Below, piece by piece: positions 27,124-35,404 of a DNA stretch of 64,000 bases (positions are counted from its first letter, which is position 1; each line of letters starts with the position of its first letter). The stretch spans positions 1,178,001-1,242,000 of the forward strand of contig OY782746.1 of the NCBI GenBank assembly GCA_963678095.2, read 5' to 3'. The translations under genes and the position numbers were made by a program. The notes under the pieces are model-generated. The model made no database searches and was not told where the DNA came from. It saw only the letters and a program-made list of their open reading frames with translations. The DNA comes from G963678095 sp963678095. Its GTDB lineage: Bacteria > Bacillota > Negativicutes > Selenomonadales > Selenomonadaceae.

Positions 27124-27675
27124 CTACGGATTCATCTTGTGTCCATTGCCTGACATTTGCGACTGCATACCGCTCATCGTATTATCGTTCATCATCTGTC
27201 CCATGCTATGCATCGGCTTCCAGCCCGTAATTTCCGGATTCACCATACCAAAAATCATTGCAATATGACTGACCACCAAAAATCCTATCAACAACACGAA
27301 GTGCCACTTTGTTCGCAGCGGCTCATCAAAGTGCCTTCCCCAAAATCCCAGTTCCAGCAAGGCAATGCTCAAAAGCGGGATCACTCCACTTAAATAGGCA
27401 CTAACGGCAATTATATCAGCATATCCGCGCCATTCAATACCTGGCACGACTTGGGTAATCAAATAAGCAAATACCCCCGTAAAGTAGAAACCAACGGCTA
27501 TTCCCAAATATCGATTCCATATACGCCAGGCACTATCTGCCTTATTTTGCAGAAATACGGTAAAAAATTCCGTTGCCACCAACGCTTCTGCCAAAACAAC
27601 TGGAATCACCATAAAGATCAGCAAATTCCACGGCTGGTTAACCGCCAGCAATTCCATATAATTTGTCATACTCAT
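27124..27675 (-). CDS. Multi-span membrane protein with Met/His-rich tail (DUF6803-like)
   Basis: 183 residues from the ATG at 27675 (AGGAGG 6 nt upstream). Five or so membrane spans; it begins MSMTNYMELLAVNQPWNLLI, which I associate with the uncharacterised DUF6803 group, though this is from memory. After the last span comes a soluble tail with MHSMGQMMNDNTMSGMQSQM and HKM, which looks able to bind copper or another soft metal. It is directly upstream of a two-component system on the same strand, separated by a terminator. A role in metal response is inference. Confidence 0.75.
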   Translation of the reverse strand: MSMTNYMELLAVNQPWNLLIFMVIPVVLAEALVATEFFTVFLQNKADSAWRIWNRYLGIAVGFYFTGVFAYLITQVVPGIEWRGYADIIAVSAYLSGVIPLLSIALLELGFWGRHFDEPLRTKWHFVLLIGFLVVSHIAMIFGMVNPEITGWKPMHSMGQMMNDNTMSGMQSQMSGNGHKMNP

Positions 27676-27997
27676 AACAAACCTCCTTGTATTCTTTGTT
27701 TTATTATAGAAAAGAAATATGCAGATTCTATGCATGAAATGTTAATATCTTATGAAGATTTTCTCACTTTTTCCATTTACTATCTGTTCGTCCGCTCTTA
27801 GTTGCCCCAGAAGCTGCTGCCGCATTTCTATTTTCCCCAAACCCATTGCGTCTTGCATATTTTCGTTATATGATCTAGTAAGAGTATTCTTTTTCAACAG
27901 CCCCTTTTCATAAATATATCGTAAAATATAAAATATATATCCGGCTAGGCAATTACCGGGAAAATTTATTTTCCATTGCCCGGACCTTATCTATAGA
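27676..27997. other. Divergent spacer with a weak short frame
   Basis: The spacer between the membrane protein (minus) and the VTT protein (plus). On the minus strand a frame runs 27742-27897 (TTG start, 51 codons: LKKNTLTRSYNENMQDAMGL... ending EKIFIRY). AGGGG lies only three bases before the TTG, so initiation would be weak. It might be a small protein or chance. No RNA motif was recognised. Confidence 0.25.
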
Positions 27998-28726
27998 ATG
28001 GCAGGTTTTAACATGTTTACCACAGATTCATCCGTCAACGAAAAACCGCAAAGCTTGCAGCGCAAGCTCTATTGTCTGGCTGGCCTTTGTATCGGGCTTA
28101 GCCTTATATATTTTGTCAATCCGGCCCCCTGGGAACAAATTGCCCGTTTGCTTTTATCTGGCGATTTAGCGGCAATCATTGATTACATCCGTTCCTTTGG
28201 CACCTATGCGATGCTCGTCAGCATAATGATTGTCATCTTTATCAACGTGGTGGCCGTATTGCCAAATATTTTTCTACTGGCTGCCAATGGGATCATCTTT
28301 GGCATTATCCCCGGTACAATTATCTCCTGGCTAGCCGAGTCAATCGGCGTAATCATCAGCTTTTTTATCATGCGCTATTTTGGCCAAGACGGCGCAACCG
28401 CGCTGATCCGGCGCAGCAATATGCTGAAAAAGGTCGACGATTACAGCGGCAAAAACGGCTTTAAGATCATGATCATCGCTCGCAGTATTCCGTTCATTCC
28501 TTCCGGTCTGATCACCGCCCTCGCCGCCCTCAGTGAGATTGCTGCCCGCGACTACATTTTGGCTACCCTGCTGGGGAAGTTCCCTTCGGCCTTGATTGAA
28601 GTTTCCATCGGCCACGATCTGGCCTCTTATCACGACCATATGCTGCGGTTGACCTTTTTTGTGCTGATCGCGATTGGTGCCTATGCAACCTATATCTGGC
28701 AGCAAAAAAAAGGATGCCGCATATAA
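27998..28726 (+). CDS. VTT-domain (TVP38/TMEM64, DedA-like) membrane protein
   Basis: 242 residues with about six spans, of the TVP38/TMEM64 group. The core has a re-entrant region, AANGIIFGIIPGTIISWLAES, and FKIMIIARSIPFIPSGLITA, the family's conserved R-x-x-P-x-x-P-x-G pattern. Proteins of this superfamily are linked to lipid scrambling and membrane homeostasis. The start is either ATG 27998 or ATG 28013; the second has GGCAGG 7 nt upstream, so the true start may be five codons shorter. It is a single gene. Confidence 0.88.
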   Translation: MAGFNMFTTDSSVNEKPQSLQRKLYCLAGLCIGLSLIYFVNPAPWEQIARLLLSGDLAAIIDYIRSFGTYAMLVSIMIVIFINVVAVLPNIFLLAANGIIFGIIPGTIISWLAESIGVIISFFIMRYFGQDGATALIRRSNMLKKVDDYSGKNGFKIMIIARSIPFIPSGLITALAALSEIAARDYILATLLGKFPSALIEVSIGHDLASYHDHMLRLTFFVLIAIGAYATYIWQQKKGCRI

Positions 28727-28742
28727 AATAACCCCCAAATAA

Positions 28743-28795
28743 ATGCCCCCCAAAAGATTAGGCCAAATAGGTCTAATCTTTTGGGGGGCATTTTA
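28743..28795 (+). terminator. Terminator
   Basis: TGCCCCCCAAAAGATTAG and CTAATCTTTTGGGGGGCA pair over 18 bp, then TTTT. It lies between the convergent VTT and chemoreceptor genes. Confidence 0.88.
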
Positions 28796-28839
28796 CATCC
28801 AAGCGTTCTGTCGCATAACAGCAATTTCCGTTGCTGGAA

Positions 28840-30714
28840 TTAATAGCTGAACTTCAACACTACTTTTTGCAATTGTCCAGACAGGCTCTCGAGTTCATGA
28901 CTGGCTGCGGCCATTTCTTCCGCCGCTGTCGCTTGTTTGCCACTGGCACAACTGATTTTTTCGGCCCGTGCGGCATTTTCCTGCGCTGCCTGGCCGATAT
29001 CGGCCATAGCCTTACGCACCGTACCGCCATTTTGATTCAATACGGATGCAGTGTCCCGGATTTCCTGAACACCCTGATTCAGGGAATCGATTTGTCCGGC
29101 AATATGACTAAAAACAGTTCCGGCCTCACCAGCAAAGGCGACGCCTCGTGCCAAGGCTTCATTTCTTTGCTGTATGCCTTCTGAAATATTTCTAATTTTA
29201 TCTTGTATATCCAGCATAATCTGCCCAATGTCCTGTGCTGCCCCGCCCGACTGATCTGCCAGCTCCCGCACCTCGGTCGCAACAACCGCAAAGCCACGGC
29301 CTGCGTCACCGGCTCTCGCCGCTTCAATAGCAGCATTGAGGGCCAACAGATTGGTTTTACCGGCTATGCTTTTTATCATTCCGATGATCTGTTCCACTTG
29401 CTTGGAGGCTTCTCCCAGGGCCAGCGTCTGTCTGGTGGTGAGCTCCATCTCTGCACTGACTCCCTGTAAATAACCAATGACATGTTCAATGGATTCCCGT
29501 CCTTCACCAGCCATAAATGCCGCCGTTTTTGAGGCCTCACCCAAAGAAGCCGTGCGCAGGCTCACCCGATCCATGCCAAAAGTGATATCCTCCGCCAGTG
29601 ATATCGCCCGCAGGACAGCAGCCTGCTGCTGCTGTGTACTCCCCGCCACCTCCATAACATTTTCGGCAATGCTGTTGACGGCATGAAACAATTCCGCACT
29701 GCGCATATTCAGCTGTTCACTCGAGGCGGTTACCTGCTTGGCACTGTGATTGATATTTTGAATAATTGCCCGCAAGCCCTCCAGCATTGTCTTCGTCGCC
29801 CGGCCCAAGACTCCGACCTCACTGCGGCTGTCAGTCGGAATTGCCGTTTCCCTCAGATCGCCCGCAGCAATCTTCTCAGCCGATGCGGCCAACTGTTGCA
29901 TCGGCCGGGAAATCCGGCGGCTGATTCCTGCTGCCAACCCCAAACCAAGCAGCACGGTGAATAAATTCACCCCCAGCAGGTCCGTCTTTATTCTATCGGT
30001 CTTTGCATAATTCTCTCTGCTCTTATGTAAAAGCTCCTCATTTTCTATTTTTTCAATCGCTTCAGCAGCTTTCATCGCCTGTGAAATCTTCTCATTGCTT
30101 TTTTGTACCTCTGCTGCCAAGGCTTGCGTGTTTTTCTCTTTCTGCCAGCGTTCTATCGCATATACACTGGCTGAATATGCATTTTTCCCCTCTTCCATCT
30201 GCTCGGCATATCGCTTCACTTCCGGATCTGCCGCCAAATCGAACAGCACCTCAATACTGCTGTCCACTTTGGCACTGTAAATCGGATAAGAATCCAGTTC
30301 TTTTTGATCCCCCGTCAACAATGAGCCGCGCAGCGCTGAAGCTGACTGACTCAGATACCAGGCAGCATCTTTAGCTGCCACTTCAAGCTTTACTGTTTTA
30401 TGTAAAATATCATTATATTCCGCTGTAATCTGGGTAAGCTGTATATAGGAATACGCGGAAATCACAATGTACAAACTGATCACACTCAAAATTGCCAGAC
30501 GTATCTGCCCGCCAATGCTCCAGCAAGCATCCATCCACTGCCCCCAGGCAAAAAAACGTTCGTGTCCTGTTTCAACCATTGCAGCGGCGTCCTTTCCTGG
30601 CAGCAGCTTCGCGCCTTGCCTGTACTGCTCAACTTTAGCGGACATTTTTTTCAACCATCCCCAGGCTTGCGGCTTCCCGTAACTTTCTCGTCCGGCGTTG
30701 TTCCATTTCATCAT
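28840..30714 (-). CDS. Methyl-accepting chemotaxis protein with cytoplasmic N-terminal extension
   Basis: 624 residues. It differs from the other receptors by about 65 residues before the first membrane span (about 68-90): MMKWNNAGRESYGKPQAWGW onwards, basic and Trp-containing. A helical sensor of about 160 residues follows, then a second span near 245-265, HAMP and a signalling tip with NLLALNAAIEAARAGDAG and GRGFAVVATEVRELADQS. The start ATG has GAGGA 8 nt upstream. The extension is not a known domain and might interact with a cytoplasmic partner, or the true start may be further in. No che genes are nearby. Confidence 0.92.
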   Translation of the reverse strand: MMKWNNAGRESYGKPQAWGWLKKMSAKVEQYRQGAKLLPGKDAAAMVETGHERFFAWGQWMDACWSIGGQIRLAILSVISLYIVISAYSYIQLTQITAEYNDILHKTVKLEVAAKDAAWYLSQSASALRGSLLTGDQKELDSYPIYSAKVDSSIEVLFDLAADPEVKRYAEQMEEGKNAYSASVYAIERWQKEKNTQALAAEVQKSNEKISQAMKAAEAIEKIENEELLHKSRENYAKTDRIKTDLLGVNLFTVLLGLGLAAGISRRISRPMQQLAASAEKIAAGDLRETAIPTDSRSEVGVLGRATKTMLEGLRAIIQNINHSAKQVTASSEQLNMRSAELFHAVNSIAENVMEVAGSTQQQQAAVLRAISLAEDITFGMDRVSLRTASLGEASKTAAFMAGEGRESIEHVIGYLQGVSAEMELTTRQTLALGEASKQVEQIIGMIKSIAGKTNLLALNAAIEAARAGDAGRGFAVVATEVRELADQSGGAAQDIGQIMLDIQDKIRNISEGIQQRNEALARGVAFAGEAGTVFSHIAGQIDSLNQGVQEIRDTASVLNQNGGTVRKAMADIGQAAQENAARAEKISCASGKQATAAEEMAAASHELESLSGQLQKVVLKFSY

Positions 30715-30901
30715 TCAGATCATCCTCATTCTAAAAATAGTTGCGCCCCGGTTTCATCAGCTTCTTCCGGCCGCCTCCGACAACCAGACCACAGCTTTTC
30801 AACCTGCTTTTTGGCTGTCTTTCGCTATTTTTATTTTAAAGAACCCCAGGGAGAACTATGTTACGTTCAGGTAAAATATAAGTAAAATTTTTTTGCCAAC
30901 A

Positions 30902-30938
30902 GAAATCCCCGGCAGCGGATCCCGCTGCCGGGGATTTC
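30902..30938 (-). terminator. Terminator of the universal stress gene
   Basis: GAAATCCCCGGCAGCGG pairs with CCGCTGCCGGGGATTTC, a 17-bp perfect stem with a 3-nt loop, 23 bp after the stop. Confidence 0.8.
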
Positions 30939-30960
30939 TATTTCCCACTATTCAGCCAAT

Positions 30961-31410
30961 CTATTTGACGACAAACACCGGAACCTCGGCATAGGTGACG
31001 AGTTGGCTGGCGACGCTGCCAAGCAGCAGGCCTTCAAACCCACCCAGACCACGAGTCCCGGTGACGATGACCCCCACACCATTTTTAACCGCATATTTCA
31101 GCAGAATCTGCGCAATCGTTCCCGAACCAAATGTATTGCTCTCCAGGATATGCGTCGTTATCTGCTGATTATCCTCTATCTCTACCAGCTTTGCCATTTC
31201 CCGTTCCATTGTTTCCTTCTGTCTCTCAATTGCCGCCATAACTTTTTTTTCATCCTGAAAAACCTGTGGCATTGACAATGCTGGCATCACCATGACCACA
31301 TCAACCGTAGACACCGACCCTTCCATTTTTTGAAGTGCCAATGCCCACTGAAATGCCTTACGGCTGTGCTCCGATCCATCATAAGCCACCATAATTTTAT
31401 CAACTAACAC
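30961..31410 (-). CDS. Universal stress protein (UspA, ATP-binding type)
   Basis: 149 residues, single Usp domain. It opens MLVDKIMVAYDGSEHSRKAF and ends with the nucleotide-binding pattern GTRGLGGFEGLLLGSVAS, which fits G-2x-G-9x-G-(S/T); ATP binding is thus expected. The start is GTG at 31410 with AGGGG 8 nt before it. Such proteins respond to starvation and stress. It stands alone between a chemoreceptor and enolase. Confidence 0.94.
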   Translation of the reverse strand: MLVDKIMVAYDGSEHSRKAFQWALALQKMEGSVSTVDVVMVMPALSMPQVFQDEKKVMAAIERQKETMEREMAKLVEIEDNQQITTHILESNTFGSGTIAQILLKYAVKNGVGVIVTGTRGLGGFEGLLLGSVASQLVTYAEVPVFVVK

Positions 31411-31504
31411 ACGTATTTCCCCTTTCTTTTATACTTTTATTATATTATTATTATATTCTTAATTTTCTCACTATACAAGAAAAATCCCTGCCCATCAAAA
31501 CAAC

Positions 31505-31539
31505 AACAGGTCTGTACCATTATCCGGTACAGACCTGTT
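31505..31539 (-). terminator. Terminator of enolase
   Basis: AACAGGTCTGTACC (31505-31518) pairs with GGTACAGACCTGTT (31526-31539), 22 bp after the stop. The U-tract on the minus strand is interrupted (GTTGTTTT). Confidence 0.7.
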
Positions 31540-31561
31540 AAATTTATATTTTTTTTATGCT

Positions 31562-32845
31562 TTAAAAAGCTTTACTGCCAGGATATACCGCTTCTGCTCC
31601 CAGCTCCTCTTCAATGCGCAGCAGCTGATTGTATTTGGCCACGCGTTCACTGCGATTTGGTGCCCCGGTCTTAATCTGGCCCGTGTTTAAAGCCACCGCC
31701 AGATCAGCAATTGTCGTATCTTCCGTTTCCCCTGAGCGATGGGAAACGATCACCTTATAACCGGCACGATGGGCGAGCTTTATCGCATCGAGTGTCTCCG
31801 ACAAGGAACCGATTTGGTTGAGCTTGATTAAAATCGCATTGGCACAACCAAGATCAATCCCCTTTTGCAGCCGCTCCGTATTCGTTACAAACAGATCGTC
31901 CCCAACAAGCTGCACCTGCCCGCCCAGCTTTTCCGTCAAGAGTTGCCAGCCTTCCCAGTCCTCTTCGTCCAGCGGATCTTCAACCGATGAGATTGGATAA
32001 CGCTCACAAAGATCCTGCCAATAGGAAACCAGCTGTGCTGCCGTGAATTTTTTCTTCGCCTTCGGCAACAGGTATTCGCCGATCTTATCCGCCTTCCATT
32101 CACTGGCCGCAGCATCAATAGCCAGGACAAAATCCTTGCCCGGCTTGTAACCGGCTGTTTCAATAGCCTTTAGAATATACAAAATCGCCTCTTCATCACT
32201 CGACAAGTCTGGAGCAAAGCCGCCTTCATCACCGACGGAGGTAACAAGCCCATCCGCTTTTAAAAGTCCGGCTAAGGCATGGAATACCTCGGTGCACCAG
32301 CGCAGGCCCTCCTTAAAGCTGTCGGCCCCCACCGGCATGATCATAAATTCCTGCACATCAATATTGTTTCCCGCATGAGCGCCGCCATTTAAAATATTCA
32401 TCATCGGCACCGGCAGCATATTGCCGGCTGCACCGCCGATAAAGCGATAGAGCGGCAGGCCTTTTGCTGCCGCTGCCGCCTTCGCTGCGGCCAGCGACAC
32501 CGCCAGAATTGCATTGGCACCAAGCTTTGATTTTTCTGCCGTACCATCAAGGGCAAGCATCGCCTGGTCCACAGAATAAATATCTGCCGCATTGCTGCCG
32601 ACAAGTGCCTTAGCAATCACTGTATTTACATTTTCTACAGCTTTTAGAACCCCTTTACCACCAAAACGCTTTTTATCTCCATCCCGCAGTTCCAGCGCTT
32701 CATATATCCCCGTAGAGGCTCCGCTGGGGGCTGCAGCCCGTCCGGCGGCACAACTTTCCAAAAACACCTCGGCCTCAACCGTCGGATTCCCCCGTGAATC
32801 AATGATCTCACGGCCGACAATCTTGCTGATCTTTGTATGTCCCAT
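31562..32845 (-). CDS. eno: Enolase
   Basis: Glycolytic enzyme (2-phosphoglycerate to phosphoenolpyruvate), 427 residues, the normal length. Signature regions are all present: REIIDSRGNPTVEAEV, APSGASTGIYEALELRDGD, VGDEGGFAPDL, EDPLDEEDWEGW, GDDLFVTN, ILIKLNQIGSLSET and VSHRSGETED (substrate-binding Ser/Arg). Magnesium ligands (Asp/Glu/Asp) lie in these strings. GGAGGG precedes the ATG. It is encoded alone, not with gapA-pgk-tpi-gpm as in many Firmicutes. The product, PEP, also powers the three PTS systems of this window. Confidence 0.98.
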   Translation of the reverse strand: MGHTKISKIVGREIIDSRGNPTVEAEVFLESCAAGRAAAPSGASTGIYEALELRDGDKKRFGGKGVLKAVENVNTVIAKALVGSNAADIYSVDQAMLALDGTAEKSKLGANAILAVSLAAAKAAAAAKGLPLYRFIGGAAGNMLPVPMMNILNGGAHAGNNIDVQEFMIMPVGADSFKEGLRWCTEVFHALAGLLKADGLVTSVGDEGGFAPDLSSDEEAILYILKAIETAGYKPGKDFVLAIDAAASEWKADKIGEYLLPKAKKKFTAAQLVSYWQDLCERYPISSVEDPLDEEDWEGWQLLTEKLGGQVQLVGDDLFVTNTERLQKGIDLGCANAILIKLNQIGSLSETLDAIKLAHRAGYKVIVSHRSGETEDTTIADLAVALNTGQIKTGAPNRSERVAKYNQLLRIEEELGAEAVYPGSKAF

Positions 32846-32910
32846 AAATATCCCTCCATTAATAGCGATTCTTATTTATACATCATAGGCAAAAGCTTGT
32901 AACTTTAAGC

Positions 32911-33396
32911 TCAGCGCTTTGCCATCCTCTTATCAATATAGAAAACCGAGCTGCTCTTATCCCCGATCAGGCGAAGTTGTTCAACAATTTCGCCCGCATT
33001 AGCCTCTTCCTCAACCTGTTCCTCAATAAACCAGTGCAGCAGGACCTGTAAGGGATAATCCTTTTCCTTTATGGCCAGCTCGTACAGCTTGTTTATTTTT
33101 TCGGTAACCATGATTTCATGTGCCAACACCTTTTCAAACAATTCCTGCATCGAGCCAAACTTCAGGCCCGGCGCATCGATCTGCTTGAGTTCAACAATAC
33201 CGCCCCGATCAAGTAAATGCTGATAGAATTTCATCGCATGGCTTGTTTCCTCCTCAGCCTGAAGCCTGAGCCAATGAGCAAAGCCCTTCAGATTTTCGGA
33301 TTCGCAATACGCAGACATTGCCAAATACAAATAGGAGGAACTCTGTTCAATCTGAATCTGATCGTTGATAGCCGCCTGTACCGATTTTTTAATCAT
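32911..33396 (-). CDS. Ferritin
   Basis: Iron-storage protein of 161 residues, non-haem ferritin. Ferroxidase ligands are visible: Glu in QIQIEQSSSYLYL, Glu and His in QAEEETSHAMKFY, Glu in LAHEIMVTEKI, and the FIEEQVEEEAN helix. Three ATG codons stand in a row (33402, 33399, 33396); the last is preferred as AAGGGG lies 8 nt before it. It guards against iron and peroxide stress and fits with the neighbouring stress protein. Single gene. Confidence 0.95.
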   Translation of the reverse strand: MIKKSVQAAINDQIQIEQSSSYLYLAMSAYCESENLKGFAHWLRLQAEEETSHAMKFYQHLLDRGGIVELKQIDAPGLKFGSMQELFEKVLAHEIMVTEKINKLYELAIKEKDYPLQVLLHWFIEEQVEEEANAGEIVEQLRLIGDKSSSVFYIDKRMAKR

Positions 33397-33623
33397 CATC
33401 ATATCCCCTTCCCTTTTTCAAACAATTTTTCTGCTGCACAGATGGTTTTCTCTTACTTGCGGAAAATTTCACATTTCCATCTGCCTAAATTATACCTCTT
33501 TTTCTTCTTTAATAAAAGTTATTTATAAAAAACCTTTACCATTTATTTAAAATAATTACATATATAACCAACAAAATCACCATCACATTCCTTGCTGAGC
33601 AGCCACGATTTTCTCGCCAATGC

Positions 33624-33662
33624 AAAAAAAGCAGGACCAGAATACTCCCGGTCCTGCTTTTT
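33624..33662 (-). terminator. Terminator of the MATE gene
   Basis: GCAGGACC pairs with GGTCCTGC across an 11-nt loop, followed on the minus strand by seven T. It lies 12 bp after the stop. Confidence 0.85.
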
Positions 33663-33673
33663 AAGCCTGTATT

Positions 33674-35017
33674 TTATTCAATATCAATAAACCTTCGGTT
33701 TTTCCAGGCACCGCTTCGCCAGCGGGCAATAAAGATAAGGGCCCGGATACACTCATCACAAGCCATCCCCAGCCAGATTCCGACAAGTCCCAGATTGAGC
33801 ACCACCCCAAAAAAATACGCCAGACCGACGGCAAATACCCACATACAGACAATGCCGACAAAGACCGGCACCCGGATATCACCGGCGGCTTGCAGCGCAC
33901 AAACCATAACAATATTGACACCCCGCCCAGCTTCAAGGAATATTTCAATCAGCAGGATCATATGTCCGAGGGCCAGCACTGCCGGGTCCGCTGTAAAGAG
34001 CCGCAAAACATAATCACTGCCAAAATAAAACAGCAGGGTGATCCCGGAGCAGATTCCAACGGACAGCCAGGCTGTATCTGCTACCTTTTTGCCAACCTGC
34101 TCTGTTTTTCCGGCTCCGATAAAATAACCGACAATGATCTGTACCGCCGAAGACAAGGCAATCGAATAAATATAACAAAAGGTTGCCAAGATATAGACAT
34201 ACACCTTAGTATTGATGACAATAAGCCCAAATAGATTCACCATCTTCATTACCGTTACCTGCGACAACTGATATGACAGCGTCTCCCCACCAGAAGGAAT
34301 GCCGATGGCCAAGAGCTGCCGCAGCGTTTTCCACGGAAACGGACGCAGATACGCCAGCGATATTTTCACCTTCAAGTAGCGCCGAAAAATATAAAAAAGT
34401 ATGACTAGGCCAAACAGTTTACTGCAGTTAGTGGAAACCGCAACTCCCAGTACCCCTAAAGCCGGGATCGACATAAAGCCAAAAATCAACAGCGCATTGC
34501 TGCCAACATGAAAGATATTCATCACCAGCGATACCACCATTGTCGCTTTTGTCCAGGAATGGCCGCGAAAACTGGCCACCAAAGAAAAATAAAGTCCCTG
34601 AAATACGATGCCGCCGGCAACAATGGTCAAGTAAAGGCTCGCCTCTGCCAGCAGTTCATCTGGAACCTGCATCCAGGCAAACAAGGATTGATGAAACAAA
34701 ATCAGTCCCAGGCCAGCCAGCAAACTCACTGCACCGTTAAAGAAAAAGGAAACTGTACAGACCTCAGCAATTTTTTCCCGGTTCTGCGCCCCAAAATACT
34801 GGGCGATTAAAATCGTTGCCGCCGTACTCATGACGACCAGCAGCAAGATGACGACATTCATCACTTGATTGGCATTGGCTACTGCCGCCACAGATGCCTG
34901 TGAATAATGACTGATCATAAGCTGATCGACATTGCCGATCATGATCTGCAAGAATACCTCAACAAAAATCGGCCAGCTCATCTTCAGCACCGACTGGTTG
35001 ATCTGCATTTTGGTCAT
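33674..35017 (-). CDS. MATE-family efflux transporter
   Basis: Membrane exporter of 447 residues, 12 spans, driven by Na+ or H+. The ATG at 35017 has GAGGAGGAA about 5 nt upstream; a GTG at 35032 overlaps that site. It opens MTKMQINQSVLKMSWPIFVE and shows the duplicated halves of MatE proteins (first GNVDQLMISHYSQASVAAVANANQ; second IGIPSGGETLSYQLSQ). Substrates of this branch are often drugs or small metabolites; none can be assigned here. It is a single gene. Confidence 0.93.
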   Translation of the reverse strand: MTKMQINQSVLKMSWPIFVEVFLQIMIGNVDQLMISHYSQASVAAVANANQVMNVVILLLVVMSTAATILIAQYFGAQNREKIAEVCTVSFFFNGAVSLLAGLGLILFHQSLFAWMQVPDELLAEASLYLTIVAGGIVFQGLYFSLVASFRGHSWTKATMVVSLVMNIFHVGSNALLIFGFMSIPALGVLGVAVSTNCSKLFGLVILFYIFRRYLKVKISLAYLRPFPWKTLRQLLAIGIPSGGETLSYQLSQVTVMKMVNLFGLIVINTKVYVYILATFCYIYSIALSSAVQIIVGYFIGAGKTEQVGKKVADTAWLSVGICSGITLLFYFGSDYVLRLFTADPAVLALGHMILLIEIFLEAGRGVNIVMVCALQAAGDIRVPVFVGIVCMWVFAVGLAYFFGVVLNLGLVGIWLGMACDECIRALIFIARWRSGAWKNRRFIDIE

Positions 35018-35404
35018 CAAATTCCTCCTCACAAAAAAATGTCACAGCTTGCTACTATAACACGCTGACGAAAAATCAGCAAGTCGCAATGATTGAAATA
35101 AGCAGCGTCCCTTATAAATTTTATATTTTCAGATTTTTTTGTCAATAAAAAGGATTGACTTTATGCCGTATTTTTATTAAAGTTTTAGTAACAAGACATT
35201 TTGTCCCGCATATGGTCTGAAAAACAATTTTGCCATTCTTACCGAAAGGCAGGCGCAGAAATATGACTGCACTAACGAAATACTTTATCCGTCATTTCGC
35301 TGTTTTTTAGAAGAAGTATTTAAATACATCAGTATTTTCGCTGATGTATTTGTTTTGTCTTAGAGTCTATTTTGCAGGACAAAATATGCAAAGGAGCGAT
35401 TATT
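35018..35404. other. Leader and divergent spacer before chemoreceptor
   Basis: This region separates the MATE gene (minus) and the chemoreceptor (plus). A hairpin, AAATACATCAG...CTGATGTATTT (35322-35351), is followed by GTTTTGTC and may act as an attenuator about 50 bp before the receptor start. The stretch ACCGAAAGGCAGGCGCAG near 35239-35256 looked at first like part of a c-di-GMP riboswitch but does not complete the consensus. No gene was seen. Confidence 0.4.

Noticed and set aside
35222..35260. Possible c-di-GMP riboswitch before the 35405 chemoreceptor
   Set aside because: Only one short string resembles the aptamer; the paired GNRA tetraloop and receptor were not found.
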